Of a stretch of 38,173 nt of DNA, positions 1-9,312 are shown piece by piece. Position numbers and translations under genes: made by a program. The notes under the pieces are model-generated. The model saw only the letters and a program-made list of their open reading frames with translations. It was not told where the DNA came from and made no database searches. Positions within the stretch are counted from its first letter, which is position 1. Each line of letters opens with the position of its first letter. Location: contig NZ_NTFS01000010.1 in NCBI RefSeq assembly GCF_002289455.1, forward strand, positions 1 to 38,173, written 5' to 3'. This DNA is from Brunnivagina elsteri CCALA 953. GTDB lineage: Bacteria; Cyanobacteriota; Cyanobacteriia; Cyanobacteriales; Nostocaceae.

Positions 1-48
1 CTTAATAAATCGGGATATTGTTTTTCGAGATGTTCGACTTTCGCTAAT
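1..48. repeat. 48-bp inverted copy of 939-986
   Basis: Reverse-complementing bases 1-48 gives a sequence identical over all 48 bases to 939-986, inside the histidine kinase gene that follows. Similarity stops at base 49, where normal forward coding sequence for the kinase begins. A breakpoint at 48/49 therefore joins an inverted copy to the truncated gene. It could be a real inversion or duplication, or a fold-back artefact at a contig end. Confidence 0.9.
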
Positions 49-2526
49 ACTCCGATACAAGTAAAAAGTTTACTAATATACAATAGCTTTGTTGGGCTTT
101 GGAAAAATCACGCTGCTAATTTTTTAAAACCATTACAGGAAGTTTATACAGTCGCCTTGGAAGTAGGAGAGTTAGAGTTTGGAGGCTATAGCTTAAATAA
201 TTATTCCAATATAACCTATTTAATAGGTAAAGAGCTAACAGAAATAGAGCATAATATGGCTGCATCTTGCGAGACTCTTGATCGACTCCAACAGAAAGCA
301 GCTCTTTGCTCCGTACAAATTTGGCGACAAACCGTTCTAAATTTGATAAATAAAAGTACAGATACTGGTTATTTAATTGGTGAAAGTTACGATGAAACTG
401 TGATGATGCCAATACATAAAGAAACCAATTATGTAATGGCGATCGCGATAGTCAATTTCAATAAACTAATTCTCAATTACTTGTTTAGCAATTTACCATT
501 AGCTTTGGAATGTTCGGTAGAAACAGAAAAACACTTATCTAGTGTTTCTGGTTCTCTAATCATACCCACCTTTTATCTATATGACTCTCTTGTGAGATTA
601 GCTATATATCCAAATCTTACACCACTAGAGCAGAAGCAATTTTTAGAAAAAGTAAATGCAAATCAACAAAAAATGCAACATTGGGCAAATCATGCTCCGA
701 TGAATTTTTTACATAAATACTACCTTGTTGAAGCAGAGAAATATCGAATTATAGATGACAAAATAGTGGCAATGGATTATTACGATAAAGCCATTTATTT
801 TGCCAAAGAAAATGAATATATTCAAGAAGAAGCCCTTGCAAATGAACTTGCTGCAAAATTCTATCTTGGATGGGATAAACAAACTATTGCCCAAACTTAT
901 TTAATAAACGCTTATTACTGTTATGCACGTTGGGGAGCATTAGCGAAAGTCGAACATCTCGAAAAACAATATCCCGATTTATTAAGTGCAACAAAACAAA
1001 GAGAAATTAGCAGTTTAAATGCTAAAGAGACTATTTCCATTAGCAGTAGTTATGGAAAAACTATTACTGGTAGTAGTACAAAAATTATCGAAACATTAGA
1101 CTTTGTGAGCTTAATCAAAGCTTCTCATGCGATTAGTGGCGAAATTGAACTAGATAAACTGCTAGTTAATCTCATGCAAGTTTTGATTGAAAATGCTGCT
1201 GCTTCTAAAGCTGTACTCATCTTACCAAACTCCGATAATTTAGTATCTGAAAGACTAGTAATTGAAGCGATCGCACTATCAAATAACAAAGTAATTAACG
1301 TTTTACAATCAATTCCTGTTGAAGAAAGTCAAGATGTTCCCTTGAATTTAATTAACTATGTCTCACGCAAGCGAGAACACGTAATTTTCAATGATGCTAA
1401 ACTAAAAATTGACGATTCAAAGTCTCAAACTCAAAACCTCACCGACCCTTATATTACTCTAAATAAACCTAAGAGTTTGTTATGTAATCCAATTCTCAAA
1501 CAAGGCAGATTGATTGCCATTTTATATCTAGAAAATAATCTCACTACAGGAGCATTTACTAAGGATAGACTAGAAGTGATTAATCTGCTTTGTTCCCAAG
1601 CTGCTATTTCCTTAGAAAATGCTCGTTTATATCAACAATCTCAAGATAATACTCAACAGCTAGAAATTTCGCTGGAAGAACTCAAACAAGCACAATTACA
1701 ATTAGTGCAAAGCGAGAAAATGTCTACTTTGGGTAACTTAGTATCAGGAATAGGACATGAAATTAATAATCCAATTAACTACCTCTCTGGCAATTTACAA
1801 CCTGCACAAGAATATGTACAAGACTTATTAACCTTCATTGACCTTTATCAAAAACATTATCCTAACCCAGTTGCAGAAATTGCCGAGGAAATAGAATCTA
1901 GAGACTTAGATTATGTAAAAGAAGATTTACCTAAAGTCATTTCTTCTATGCAGCAAGCGATCGATCGCATTTACGATATTAGTATTAGTTTGCGTACTTT
2001 TTCGAGAGCAGATACCCAGAAAAAAATTCCCTTTAATATCCATGAAGGTATTGATAGTACCTTAATGATTCTCCAGCACCGTTTAAAACCATCAGAATCT
2101 CGTCCCAAAATTCAAGTAGTCAAAAACTATGATAATTTGCCCGAAGTTAAATGCTTCCCCGGACAATTAAATCAGGTATTTATGAATCTGCTGGCAAATG
2201 CTATTGATGCATTGGAGGAATCAAATACTGGTAGTACTTTTCAGGAAATTGCACTAAATCCTAATTGCATTACAATTAGCACCAGTTTGAACGAAGATAT
2301 AAAACTGCTTACAATTATAATTCAAGATAATGGACCAGGAATAACAGCAGAAGTAAAAGCAAAAATATTCGACCATTTATTTACTACCAAAGCTGTTGGC
2401 AAAGGAACGGGTTTAGGACTTGCGATCGCACATCAAATTATCGTCGAAAAACATGGGGGAATTCTAGATGTTGATTCCACTCCAGGGGAAGGAGCAGCAT
2501 TTATAATATCCATTCCTGTTAAATAA
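49..2526 (+). CDS. Sensor histidine kinase, C-terminal part (GAF + HisKA + HATPase), 5' truncated
   Basis: This is the C-terminal portion of a signalling kinase that autophosphorylates on His and would pass phosphate to a response regulator. The frame is open from the window edge. A TTG at 157 could be called as a start, but codons upstream of it (from about 49) still read like the same family, so the gene is probably 5' truncated. In order it shows a helical TPR-like region, a GAF domain (roughly nt 1090-1620), a coiled coil, an H-box GIGHEINNP with the phospho-acceptor His at 1756-1758, an N-box ([10 protein letters not shown]) and ATP-lid motifs DNGPGI and GKGTGLGLA. The helical region plus GAF-HK layout matches the large cyanobacterial proteins that also carry an N-terminal Ser/Thr kinase and AAA ATPase. 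Those parts would lie outside the window, which is inference. No receiver domain is seen. Confidence 0.85.
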   Translation, partial: TPIQVKSLLIYNSFVGLWKNHAANFLKPLQEVYTVALEVGELEFGGYSLNNYSNITYLIGKELTEIEHNMAASCETLDRLQQKAALCSVQIWRQTVLNLINKSTDTGYLIGESYDETVMMPIHKETNYVMAIAIVNFNKLILNYLFSNLPLALECSVETEKHLSSVSGSLIIPTFYLYDSLVRLAIYPNLTPLEQKQFLEKVNANQQKMQHWANHAPMNFLHKYYLVEAEKYRIIDDKIVAMDYYDKAIYFAKENEYIQEEALANELAAKFYLGWDKQTIAQTYLINAYYCYARWGALAKVEHLEKQYPDLLSATKQREISSLNAKETISISSSYGKTITGSSTKIIETLDFVSLIKASHAISGEIELDKLLVNLMQVLIENAAASKAVLILPNSDNLVSERLVIEAIALSNNKVINVLQSIPVEESQDVPLNLINYVSRKREHVIFNDAKLKIDDSKSQTQNLTDPYITLNKPKSLLCNPILKQGRLIAILYLENNLTTGAFTKDRLEVINLLCSQAAISLENARLYQQSQDNTQQLEISLEELKQAQLQLVQSEKMSTLGNLVSGIGHEINNPINYLSGNLQPAQEYVQDLLTFIDLYQKHYPNPVAEIAEEIESRDLDYVKEDLPKVISSMQQAIDRIYDISISLRTFSRADTQKKIPFNIHEGIDSTLMILQHRLKPSESRPKIQVVKNYDNLPEVKCFPGQLNQVFMNLLANAIDALEESNTGSTFQEIALNPNCITISTSLNEDIKLLTIIIQDNGPGITAEVKAKIFDHLFTTKAVGKGTGLGLAIAHQIIVEKHGGILDVDSTPGEGAAFIISIPVK

Positions 2527-2982
2527 TAAGCCTTTGCAAAAGACTTGTTGGACTCATAAACCATGTCTACTTTGAGAACTGTAGTATTTATAAAGTAGTG
2601 GGAGCATCTTGCTCCCTGGTATTAGCGGGCAAGATGCCCGCACTACTCCAGGTTTCAAAATTGACTCATATCCTCGATTTCCTCTATTTCTTGGAAGTCG
2701 GGGATATTGTTTTTCATAAATGATTTATTAATACGTATTTACACTAGTTATTGATGAAAAAAAAACAAGTATCATGGTTAGCCTCGCACCAGTAAAATTA
2801 CTGTTGATTTTTCAGAAAATATCGAAAAAATTTAATCTTAGTTTATTTTTTTAGCTCATTTATTCAGGGAATATTTACACTTTTTGCTGAAATTATCAAT
2901 AGAATTGAAAGACTCTAATATGTTTATTGAAAAAAAATAAATATATTTTTCACAAACTTTTTAATACTACAAGGATTAGCAA
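2527..2982. other. Intergenic spacer with MITE-like element, then AT-rich leader
   Basis: This 456-base spacer holds no supported gene. A MITE-like element lies at 2563-2668, half of a GAAGTCGGGGATAT palindrome near 2694-2710, and then a very AT-rich stretch that probably contains the promoter of the gene at 2983. Confidence 0.6.
2563..2668. repeat. MITE-like element, family B, copy 1
   Basis: The imperfect terminal inverted repeats are 2563-2586 (core TTTGAGAACTGTAGTA) and 2642-2668 (reverse complement core TTTTGAAACCTGGAGTAG). Inside are two short hairpins: GGGAGC/GCTCCC at 2600-2616 and GCGGGC/GCCCGC at 2625-2641. The ends resemble those of the element at 23924-24088, but the interiors differ. 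Confidence 0.65.
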
Positions 2983-4731
2983 ATGCTACTGACTGATAAA
3001 GCTCTTTCAAATAAAATATCTAGTCCAAATAATTCTCTAATAAACCCTACCAATAAACAATTAATTGAACCGACAGTAGCCGATACTATTGTTCAAATGC
3101 TCACAGATTTGGGAGTACGTCAAGCTTTTGGAATTGGAGGAGGTGGAATTGTCCCAATATGGGACGCTTTAGAAAAAAGCTCAATAGAAGTGCTAAATTT
3201 CCGCCATGAGTCAGGGTCAGCCTTTGCTGCAACTGAAGCATATTTTACAGATAATCGTCCTGTGGCTGTGTTTGCGACCACTGGTCCAGGTATTACTAAT
3301 GTACTAACGGGAATTATGGCAGCACGAGGAGAAGGTGCGAAGGTCATTTTACTGTCTGGTTCGACTTCAGAAGCCCTACAAGGGAAATTCGCTTTGCAGG
3401 AAACAAGTCGCGACACGATGCCAGAAGGCTTTTTTAAAGCTGGTACGGTGTTCGATTATGCAAAAACTATCACTACAAGCTCGGAACTACAGAAAATACA
3501 AGAAGAACTAGCACTGCAAATAAAAAGACCGGGTGGATTTGTTGTACATCTTAATATCCCTACAAATATCCAAACCAGCCCCGGTAGCCACTTAACTTCT
3601 CCAAAATTCAAAACTTCATTATTCATCCCAGACGAAAACGCAATCAATAAAGCAGTAGAAATACTTTCAGAGCCTTTTGCAATCTGGGTAGGTTTTGGTG
3701 CGCGAGATGCTGCCGAGGAAATTCAAAGGCTTGCTGAATTAACTGGTGCAAATGTGATGTGTTCGCCACGGGGTAAAGGAATTTTCCCCGAAAGCCATCC
3801 TCAATTTTTAGGTGTAACAGGATTTGCTGGACATGAATCTGTTATAGAGTACATGCGATCAACACCACCCGATCGGATTCTAGTATTGGGAACTCGGTTA
3901 GGTGAATTCACCTCATTCTGGAACTCTATTATGGTTCCACCAAAGGGTTTCATTCATGTGGATATTGACCCTAAAGTCCCTGGTTCCGCTTACCCGACGG
4001 CAGATACATTTCCTATCTATGCTGAGATCAAAACATTCTTAGGTTTATTACTGGATAAGTTATCTCAAAAGCACAAACTTAATCCTTTGTCCGTTCACAT
4101 ACCAGTACGCGAAGGCGAAATTACAACCGAAAAATTACAACTTGAAAATGGGTTAGTAAGACCTCGTGAACTCATGCGTGCTATTCAGACAGTAGTAGTA
4201 GAAAATAGCGATGCAACTGTTATGGCTGAAGGGGGTAATTCCTTTGCTTGGGCGATTCATTATCTCAAATTTAACCAGGCAACACGTTGGCGAGTGAGTA
4301 CGGGTTTCGCTTCTATGGGACACTTTACTACTGGAGTTGTTGGTGCAGCCGCGAATGGTAAAAAAGCAGTAGCAATAGTCGGGGATGGCTCGATGCTTAT
4401 GAACAACGAAATCAATACTGCTGTTCAATATAATCTTCCCGCAGTTTGGATTGTCCTCAACGATGCTAGTTACAATATGTGTAATCAAGGAGCTATAATG
4501 CTCGGACGACCTAGCATTAAAGGATATATTGCACCAACAGATTTCGCCATGTTAGCACGTAGCATGGGTGCAGATGGAATTTGTGTAGACAATGAATCTC
4601 AACTTAAAAAGGCAATATCAAAGGCTATGAAATCTAAGGTTCCATTTGTTATTGATGTTAAAATTAATCCTTCTGAGTTAGCCCCTATTGGCGAGCGCAT
4701 GAATAGCATAAATAAACAGACAGCTAAATAA
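2983..4731 (+). CDS. ThDP-dependent enzyme, acetolactate synthase-like
   Basis: This is a thiamine-diphosphate enzyme of the acetolactate synthase/2-oxoacid decarboxylase superfamily, which decarboxylates a 2-oxo acid and transfers or releases the activated aldehyde. At 582 residues it has the usual three-domain length. The pyrimidine-binding domain is N-terminal, with the activating Glu in HESGSA (E76). A central Rossmann-like domain covers about residues 210-345. The C-terminal domain holds the Mg-ThDP motif, starting GDGS (467-470) and ending with N493-D494. The ATG is preceded by AAGGA at a suitable distance. The first ~30 residues are Ser/Asn/Lys rich and not conserved-looking. It is not an obvious housekeeping IlvB. 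ScyA of scytonemin synthesis is a family relative, but no other scytonemin genes are here. The substrate is unknown. A hairpin terminator follows, and the KAS III-like gene converges on it. Confidence 0.8.
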   Translation: MLLTDKALSNKISSPNNSLINPTNKQLIEPTVADTIVQMLTDLGVRQAFGIGGGGIVPIWDALEKSSIEVLNFRHESGSAFAATEAYFTDNRPVAVFATTGPGITNVLTGIMAARGEGAKVILLSGSTSEALQGKFALQETSRDTMPEGFFKAGTVFDYAKTITTSSELQKIQEELALQIKRPGGFVVHLNIPTNIQTSPGSHLTSPKFKTSLFIPDENAINKAVEILSEPFAIWVGFGARDAAEEIQRLAELTGANVMCSPRGKGIFPESHPQFLGVTGFAGHESVIEYMRSTPPDRILVLGTRLGEFTSFWNSIMVPPKGFIHVDIDPKVPGSAYPTADTFPIYAEIKTFLGLLLDKLSQKHKLNPLSVHIPVREGEITTEKLQLENGLVRPRELMRAIQTVVVENSDATVMAEGGNSFAWAIHYLKFNQATRWRVSTGFASMGHFTTGVVGAAANGKKAVAIVGDGSMLMNNEINTAVQYNLPAVWIVLNDASYNMCNQGAIMLGRPSIKGYIAPTDFAMLARSMGADGICVDNESQLKKAISKAMKSKVPFVIDVKINPSELAPIGERMNSINKQTAK

Positions 4732-4812
4732 TTCGGAGAAGCAAGCAACAAAATAAAAGTCACAGGCAATTTTGGTTTTTACTATGCTGCGAATGGATAA
4801 ATACTCTCCAAG

Positions 4813-4852
4813 CCTCTTTCCGTGGACGGGGAGAGGTTGAAGAAATTTTTTT
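4813..4852 (+). terminator. Hairpin terminator after ThDP enzyme gene
   Basis: A 9-bp stem (CCTCTTTCC/GGGGAGAGG, two G-U pairs allowed) around the loop GTGGAC is followed about 10 bases later by a run of seven or more T. It lies 80 bases after the plus-strand stop codon. Confidence 0.55.
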
Positions 4853-4909
4853 CTAGCAAAAAGCTAAGTTGCTTAACGTTTTGAGTATATATTTCGAGTT
4901 GTTTTGATT

Positions 4910-6016
4910 CTAAGAAATTCCAGCAGGAACCTTACCTAAAGCCACATCACCCCAACGCATTACGATCGCACTAGCACTACTTGCCGCACCAAATCCATAC
5001 ATTAAAACCAAATCATTCTCACTAATTTTACCCGCTCTTGCCGCTTCATATAGATTTGCAACATTCATTGTCGGTCCCATATTGGAATAGAGAGGATAAC
5101 CATTCATGGTGCGATCTAAATCTATACCCAATGCACGAGTACAAAATTTTGCATACCAAGCCCAAGGTGTGCAGAAGATGAAATAATCGATTTCATCCAA
5201 GGTTATCCCAGCATTTTCAGAAGCACCTTTACAGCAATCAAGTAATATTTCTGGAACCAAATCTCTGATAATTTGGCTCATTTCCTTACCTAGTTGTAAG
5301 CGAGGTCGAAAATTCCCCCAATTATCTTCACTGAAAGTACAAATTAACTGGTCGCACAAAGCACTCGTATTTATTGTTTTCGCACCGAGAATACCTTGGT
5401 TCATTTCCAGGGGAGCAACAACAAAAGCTCCTGCACCATCACCTACAAACCATGAAAGGGTATTCTCTTCATCAATTAGGCGAGAATAATTACAGGAAAT
5501 TGTAACCAGCACATTCCGATACATTCCCGATTGGACTAAAGCTGAGGCTGTTTGTAATGCCAGTGGGGCACTAGCACAGGTTGCATCCAGATTCCAAGCT
5601 GCACATTTGATTCCCAATTCGCGAGCTACGTAGGCTGCATTCCCAGTTCCAAGTTGTTCGGGTAGAAAAGATGATGAAATTATCAGATCGACCTCATTTG
5701 GATGCAATTTTGCAGATTCTAAAGCATCCTTGGCTGCACGACATTCCAGCTTTAGGGAGGATTCATCTGGACTTAATATTCGTCGCTCCACGCTACCACG
5801 AAATGGGTCTTGGAGATAGGGCATCATTTCCAATTCATATACGTTATGAGAAGATGCACCGGATGTATCTGTGGGTGACATTAATGATAATGAATGTTTT
5901 TCTTCGGCTTTTGCGACTAAATCGGGATATTTTTCTTTGTAATAGTCGTTTGTGCGGATAACGCTTGGTAAACTCAACGCAAGCGATTTAATACCTACGG
6001 GAATATGCATCTTCAA
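4910..6016 (-). CDS. 3-oxoacyl-ACP synthase III-like (KAS III) enzyme with altered active site
   Basis: This thiolase-fold condensing enzyme of the FabH/KAS III family has 368 residues, slightly longer than the usual 320-335. The nucleophile lies in NLDATCASA (C147). The Gly-rich C-terminal GFGAASSASA (341-350) and WFVGDGAGAFV (189-199) are typical. The Asn of the oxyanion region is present in YSNMGPT (N312). Where FabH has its His in an HQAN motif, this protein reads IDYFIFCTPW, so by my alignment Cys282 replaces the His. A residue-40 to -75 insertion is also unlike FabH. These changes favour a specialised acyltransferase or condensing enzyme of secondary metabolism over the fatty-acid initiator. 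It converges on the ThDP enzyme gene. Both could serve one pathway, but they are not in an operon. Confidence 0.75.
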   Translation of the reverse strand: MKMHIPVGIKSLALSLPSVIRTNDYYKEKYPDLVAKAEEKHSLSLMSPTDTSGASSHNVYELEMMPYLQDPFRGSVERRILSPDESSLKLECRAAKDALESAKLHPNEVDLIISSSFLPEQLGTGNAAYVARELGIKCAAWNLDATCASAPLALQTASALVQSGMYRNVLVTISCNYSRLIDEENTLSWFVGDGAGAFVVAPLEMNQGILGAKTINTSALCDQLICTFSEDNWGNFRPRLQLGKEMSQIIRDLVPEILLDCCKGASENAGITLDEIDYFIFCTPWAWYAKFCTRALGIDLDRTMNGYPLYSNMGPTMNVANLYEAARAGKISENDLVLMYGFGAASSASAIVMRWGDVALGKVPAGIS

Positions 6017-6511
6017 AAATCTCCAGAAAATTTGTATAGCTTTACAGGTGCTATTCCCAGATATTCAATATCTGTAACTTTTGTCTGGAAGGTTTGAAAA
6101 GATTATTTTTAACCTGGAGGATGCGTATATTTATTGCATATGGAAATGTTCTAAAACCCTGATTTGAAGAGACTTTCAAACAAAAGCTAAGATAATTGTC
6201 TGTGGGAATAATTTTTAGTTCAAAGAATAATCGAAAATAAACACAAATACGTCAGTTAATCTAAACAAGAGCAGTTGATATGGTAGGTAGCACTCTTCTC
6301 GACGTAATAATGTTTTTGGTAGTTCTTATTTTGATTTTGCTCTTGTCACAATTTTCCACTCGAATCTAACTCGAATTTAATCAATATAGCCTGAGAATAT
6401 TTGCGGAAAATTAAAAATATTCTGTTTGATAAGTTCAGTATAAATATGTAAATAATAAAAATTGACCGATAACACTTCTCGTTTAAATGCAATATAATTA
6501 AGCTGCTCCAT

Positions 6512-6534
6512 ACCTCCCCTTAGCAAGGGGAGGT
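6512..6534. repeat. Perfect 10-bp-stem palindrome
   Basis: ACCTCCCCTT and AAGGGGAGGT flank a 3-base loop, followed by a G-rich tail (GGCGGTGGGG) and TTCTTTTA. It looks like one of the dispersed small palindromes common in cyanobacterial spacers. It could also act as a transcription stop on the plus strand. Confidence 0.7.
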
Positions 6535-6603
6535 GCCACAGGCGGTGGGGTTCTTTTATGCGTCTTTTCTTTATATTACATTAGTATCAGAGGGAATAAT
6601 TAT

Positions 6604-6667
6604 TTGGATGCAATAAAAATAAGGTCAAATAATCGTTGGGATGCAATAAAATAAGGGCAAACAACCG
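6604..6667. repeat. 32-base imperfect tandem duplication
   Basis: Two adjacent 32-base units (6604-6635 and 6636-6667) both run TTGGATGCAATAAAA... then AAGG-CAAA-AA-CG. They differ by one indel pair and a few substitutions. The second unit overlaps the GGGCAAAC palindrome at 6655-6674, which is repeated exactly at 38085-38104. Confidence 0.75.
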
Positions 6668-6674
6668 TTTGCCC
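6655..6674. repeat. 20-base palindrome GGGCAAAC-AACC-GTTTGCCC
   Basis: This is a perfect 8-bp stem with a 4-base loop. An identical 20-mer lies at 38085-38104, so it is a dispersed repeat. Confidence 0.8.
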
Positions 6675-6755
6675 CTACAGTATTCTCGAACGCAAACTAT
6701 ATTTAACTCAGATGAGAACTGCGATATCTGTTCCCAGGAAACAGGTTTATAGATA

Positions 6756-7214
6756 TTAACTACTCGCAGAAATTGATTCTTCGGTATTTCCAATTTTCAG
6801 AAATTTTGTACTAACCCAGTAAGTCAAAATATGCGAAAGCAATCCCATTGGACCAGCAAATAAACACAAAGCGAGAGAATGGAAAGTCCAAACTCCTGTT
6901 TTCAATCCTTCTAAATAAATATATCTACCAACAAATAAATCCATTACCAAAAAATGAATCCATCCTGTGGCAGCAGCTTTTTCATCAGAAAAAAATCTAG
7001 CTATATCAGCTAGTTGTGGATTTGATAAAGCTTGAGCATTCTCTGGAGTAACGCTAATTATAAATAAATATACATAAGTTAAAGCAAGGGGCACAAAAGG
7101 CAAGTATGACTCCATTACTTTTTGCGTTACTTTCCATTTTGGTAGGAAAATCATCGATAGCCAAAAGGGAATCACAACAAGATTAGCAATATTGAAAATT
7201 TGGGAAATAGTCAT
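6756..7214 (-). CDS. ABA4-like (DUF4281) integral membrane protein
   Basis: This 152-residue protein has about four membrane helices (near residues 7-24, 38-56, 84-104 and 110-135). The sequence around FFSDEKAAATGWIHFLVMDLFVGR resembles the DUF4281 family, which includes plant ABA4, needed for neoxanthin formation. The conserved His/Asp and Gly-Arg in GWIHFL...DLFVGR fit the family. Its biochemical role in cyanobacteria is not established; a part in carotenoid metabolism is only inference. It lies 62 bases downstream of the CobW-type gene on the same strand and may be co-transcribed. Confidence 0.75.
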   Translation of the reverse strand: MTISQIFNIANLVVIPFWLSMIFLPKWKVTQKVMESYLPFVPLALTYVYLFIISVTPENAQALSNPQLADIARFFSDEKAAATGWIHFLVMDLFVGRYIYLEGLKTGVWTFHSLALCLFAGPMGLLSHILTYWVSTKFLKIGNTEESISASS

Positions 7215-7276
7215 ATATTTTGGGAATAGGGGATTGGGAATTGGGGATTGCTCTATTCGAGAGTACCCAATGTCTA

Positions 7277-8320
7277 TTAGTTGGTCAGAACTGATTCGAT
7301 TTTTGATGCATCTAAATCGCGACCAATAAAAACGAGTTTAGTTTGTTTTTGCTCTTGGGGATACCAGGGGCGATCGTAAAATTTGTCAAAGCGATTTCCG
7401 ACTCCTTGCATCACTAAGCGCATGGCTTTATTAGGTACAGAAACAAAGCCTTTAATCCGATAAATTTCTTGCTGCTGTACTAATTCTTGTAATTGATTTT
7501 GAAGCTTTTCTGGGTCAAAACTGCGGTCAAAAATTAAATGTGTGGAAGTAATTTCTTCGTCATGCTCGTGTTCTTCTTCGCTGTCGTGATGGCTGGGACG
7601 GCTATCTAAATTATCTTCCACAGCAGCGCCAAATCCTAATAATATTGATGGGTCAAGTTTGCCATGATTTGATTCAACAATTTTCACGATTCTAGGTAAC
7701 TCTTGTTTCACTAATTCCTCCACTTTAGTTTTTGATAAATCATCAACTAAATCAGTTTTATTCAAAATTACCAAATCAGCACATGCAAGTTGATCTTCAA
7801 ATAATTCTTGTAAAGGCGTTTCGTGTTCTAAACTATCATCAGCTTGACGTTGTGCTGCTACAGCTTCGGGATTGCTCGCAAATGTCCCTGCTGCGACTGC
7901 GGCACAATCAACTACGGTAATTACAGCGTCAACTGTGGCAGCGTTGCGAATTTCTTGCCAGCGAAATGCTTTGATTAATGGTTTTGGTAGTGCTAAACCG
8001 GAGGTTTCGATCAAAATACAGTCGATTTTGTCGCGTCGCTTTAATAGTTGCTGCATTGTTGGCAAAAACTCTTCTTGAACCGTACAACACAAACAGCCAT
8101 TAGTTAATTCGTAGATATTATTATTTTCGTTAGTTTCCTCATCTTCTGGACAAACCCGACATGATTTCAATAACTCACCATCAATGCCAAGTTCGCCAAA
8201 TTCGTTGACTAATACAGCGATACGTCTTCCTTGATTGTTTTGCAACAAGTGACGAATGAGGGTAGTTTTACCGCTTCCAAGGAAACCTGTAATTACTGTA
8301 ACGGGGATTTTTGCTGCCAT
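7277..8320 (-). CDS. CobW/COG0523 G3E-family GTPase, putative metal chaperone
   Basis: This 347-residue SIMIBI-class GTPase is of the CobW/YjiA/ZNG1 type, which uses GTP hydrolysis to hand a metal (Zn or Co) to a client. The Walker A motif is GFLGSGKTT (12-20). The family metal site CxCC is NGCLCCT (C76, C78, C79). The base-specificity motif is LNKTD, and a CobW C-terminal domain occupies roughly the last 80 residues. A His/Glu/Asp-rich stretch (HHDSEEEHEHDEE, near 245-257) before that domain is a typical metal-binding linker. An extra CxxC (C54, C57) lies just upstream of CxCC. No Zur-box or cobalamin riboswitch was recognised upstream, so the metal is unresolved. Confidence 0.85.
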   Translation of the reverse strand: MAAKIPVTVITGFLGSGKTTLIRHLLQNNQGRRIAVLVNEFGELGIDGELLKSCRVCPEDEETNENNNIYELTNGCLCCTVQEEFLPTMQQLLKRRDKIDCILIETSGLALPKPLIKAFRWQEIRNAATVDAVITVVDCAAVAAGTFASNPEAVAAQRQADDSLEHETPLQELFEDQLACADLVILNKTDLVDDLSKTKVEELVKQELPRIVKIVESNHGKLDPSILLGFGAAVEDNLDSRPSHHDSEEEHEHDEEITSTHLIFDRSFDPEKLQNQLQELVQQQEIYRIKGFVSVPNKAMRLVMQGVGNRFDKFYDRPWYPQEQKQTKLVFIGRDLDASKIESVLTN

Positions 8321-8445
8321 TTTTGCTTGATGTGTGAAGATGGAAAGTTTAATTAAATCAACTTCCTTTGCATTTTCCCATGCGATCGCACCATCCCTCG
8401 CAAATTCCCTAGCAATTTCTCAACTTATATTTTTCCATAGCAGAA

Positions 8446-8504
8446 GGGGCACTCTCGTTGTGATTTTTCGCTTGCTGACGAAATCACCACAAAAAGAATG
8501 CCCC
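8446..8504. repeat. Long hairpin between heme oxygenase and CobW genes
   Basis: The outer arms GGGGCA/TGCCCC (8446-8451 and 8499-8504) enclose a second stem pairing GTTGTGATTT with AAATCACCAC (9 of 10 positions). It sits in the 225-base gap between two minus-strand genes. It may act as a terminator or RNA-stability element for the heme oxygenase message, or be a dispersed repeat. Confidence 0.6.
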
Positions 8505-8545
8505 AATAGATTGTTTGTAGGTTTGGTGAGAATACTAACTGGTGA

Positions 8546-9259
8546 TTATTCCGCAGTTGCCAGTTCAGTACTGCCACGGGTACGACGACGGATTAAGGAG
8601 TTGTAAAGCATTACACCAATAGCTTTAATCAAATTACCTTCCAACTCTTGGAACATTTTCATGTTGACACCAAAAGCCTCGTTCGCTTCCTCAACAATGC
8701 GATCGCATGTGGCTTCATCAAGGAGCATTTCGTCTAAAGCAGCACGATAATTCACTTTGAAGGCTTTTTCGTCAGGAATATCCGCAAATTCGTAAAATGC
8801 AGTTCCACCATCGGTAAGGTTCATCGCTGTTTGGGCAATTCCTTTGAGAATTTGTCCACCAGATAAATCACCCAAATAACGAGTGTAAGAGTGGGCAATT
8901 AACAATTCGGGCTCTTTTTCCGAAATCTCGCGAATACGCTTGACGTAAGCGTCTCCTGCGGACGAAAGCTGAACCTGTTCACGCCAGTTTGCTCCGTAGT
9001 AAAACGCCAAATCTTGCTCTAAGGTTTGCTTCCGATAAAGTTCTTTAAAGTGGATTTTAGAAAGAATCGGGTGATTTTGATGTTTGTCTAACTCTTCTTC
9101 CATTGCCGAGTAGATGAAGTAGAAATTCCCGACTAACTTCCGGTAAGAACTTTTTTCCACCACACCTTTGAGAAAACACTTGACAAATCCAACATTTTCT
9201 GCCATCGTGTGAGCTTTTTTCGTGCCTACACGCAATTTAGATGATAAATTACTGCTCAT
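8546..9259 (-). CDS. ho1: Heme oxygenase 1 (biliverdin-producing)
   Basis: This ferredoxin-dependent heme oxygenase opens heme to biliverdin IXalpha, the precursor of phycocyanobilin and other bilins. At 237 residues it has the family's usual length. The proximal heme ligand lies in TKKAHTMAE (H17), and the distal-helix signature GDLSGGQ is at 130-136. The N-terminal MSSNLSSKLR and the Arg-rich C-terminal end (LIRRRTRG) resemble cyanobacterial HO1. The leader upstream contains heptad-type tandem repeats. No regulator site was identified. Confidence 0.95.
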   Translation of the reverse strand: MSSNLSSKLRVGTKKAHTMAENVGFVKCFLKGVVEKSSYRKLVGNFYFIYSAMEEELDKHQNHPILSKIHFKELYRKQTLEQDLAFYYGANWREQVQLSSAGDAYVKRIREISEKEPELLIAHSYTRYLGDLSGGQILKGIAQTAMNLTDGGTAFYEFADIPDEKAFKVNYRAALDEMLLDEATCDRIVEEANEAFGVNMKMFQELEGNLIKAIGVMLYNSLIRRRTRGSTELATAE

Positions 9260-9312
9260 AAACTAAATTTCTCTACATTAAAAGGTCAATTAATTTTGGA
9301 TTCTAGATTTTG

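Larger units (their letters stand above)
6017..6755. other. Intergenic region without supported genes
   Basis: This 739-base AT-rich region lies between two minus-strand genes. It carries a strong palindrome at 6512-6534, a 32-base direct duplication at 6604-6667 and a GGGCAAAC/GTTTGCCC palindrome at 6655-6674. A short open frame at 6587-6793 (minus) is made of these repeats and is not considered a gene. The promoter for the KAS III-like gene should lie in the first part. Confidence 0.6.

Noticed and set aside
2983-4731. Scytonemin gene cluster (ScyA)
   Set aside because: Only a ThDP enzyme is present; the leucine-dehydrogenase-like ScyB, ScyC and ebo-type neighbours are missing.
6587-6793. 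68-residue minus-strand open frame
   Set aside because: It runs through a tandem duplication and a palindrome and overlaps the end of the ABA4-like gene; there is no family resemblance.
8321-8545. Cobalamin riboswitch upstream of the CobW-type gene
   Set aside because: I could not find the conserved B12-box or multi-stem core; only a simple hairpin is present.
8334-8606. 90-residue plus-strand open frame
   Set aside because: It overlaps the heme oxygenase 3' end and includes the long hairpin; no recognisable protein.
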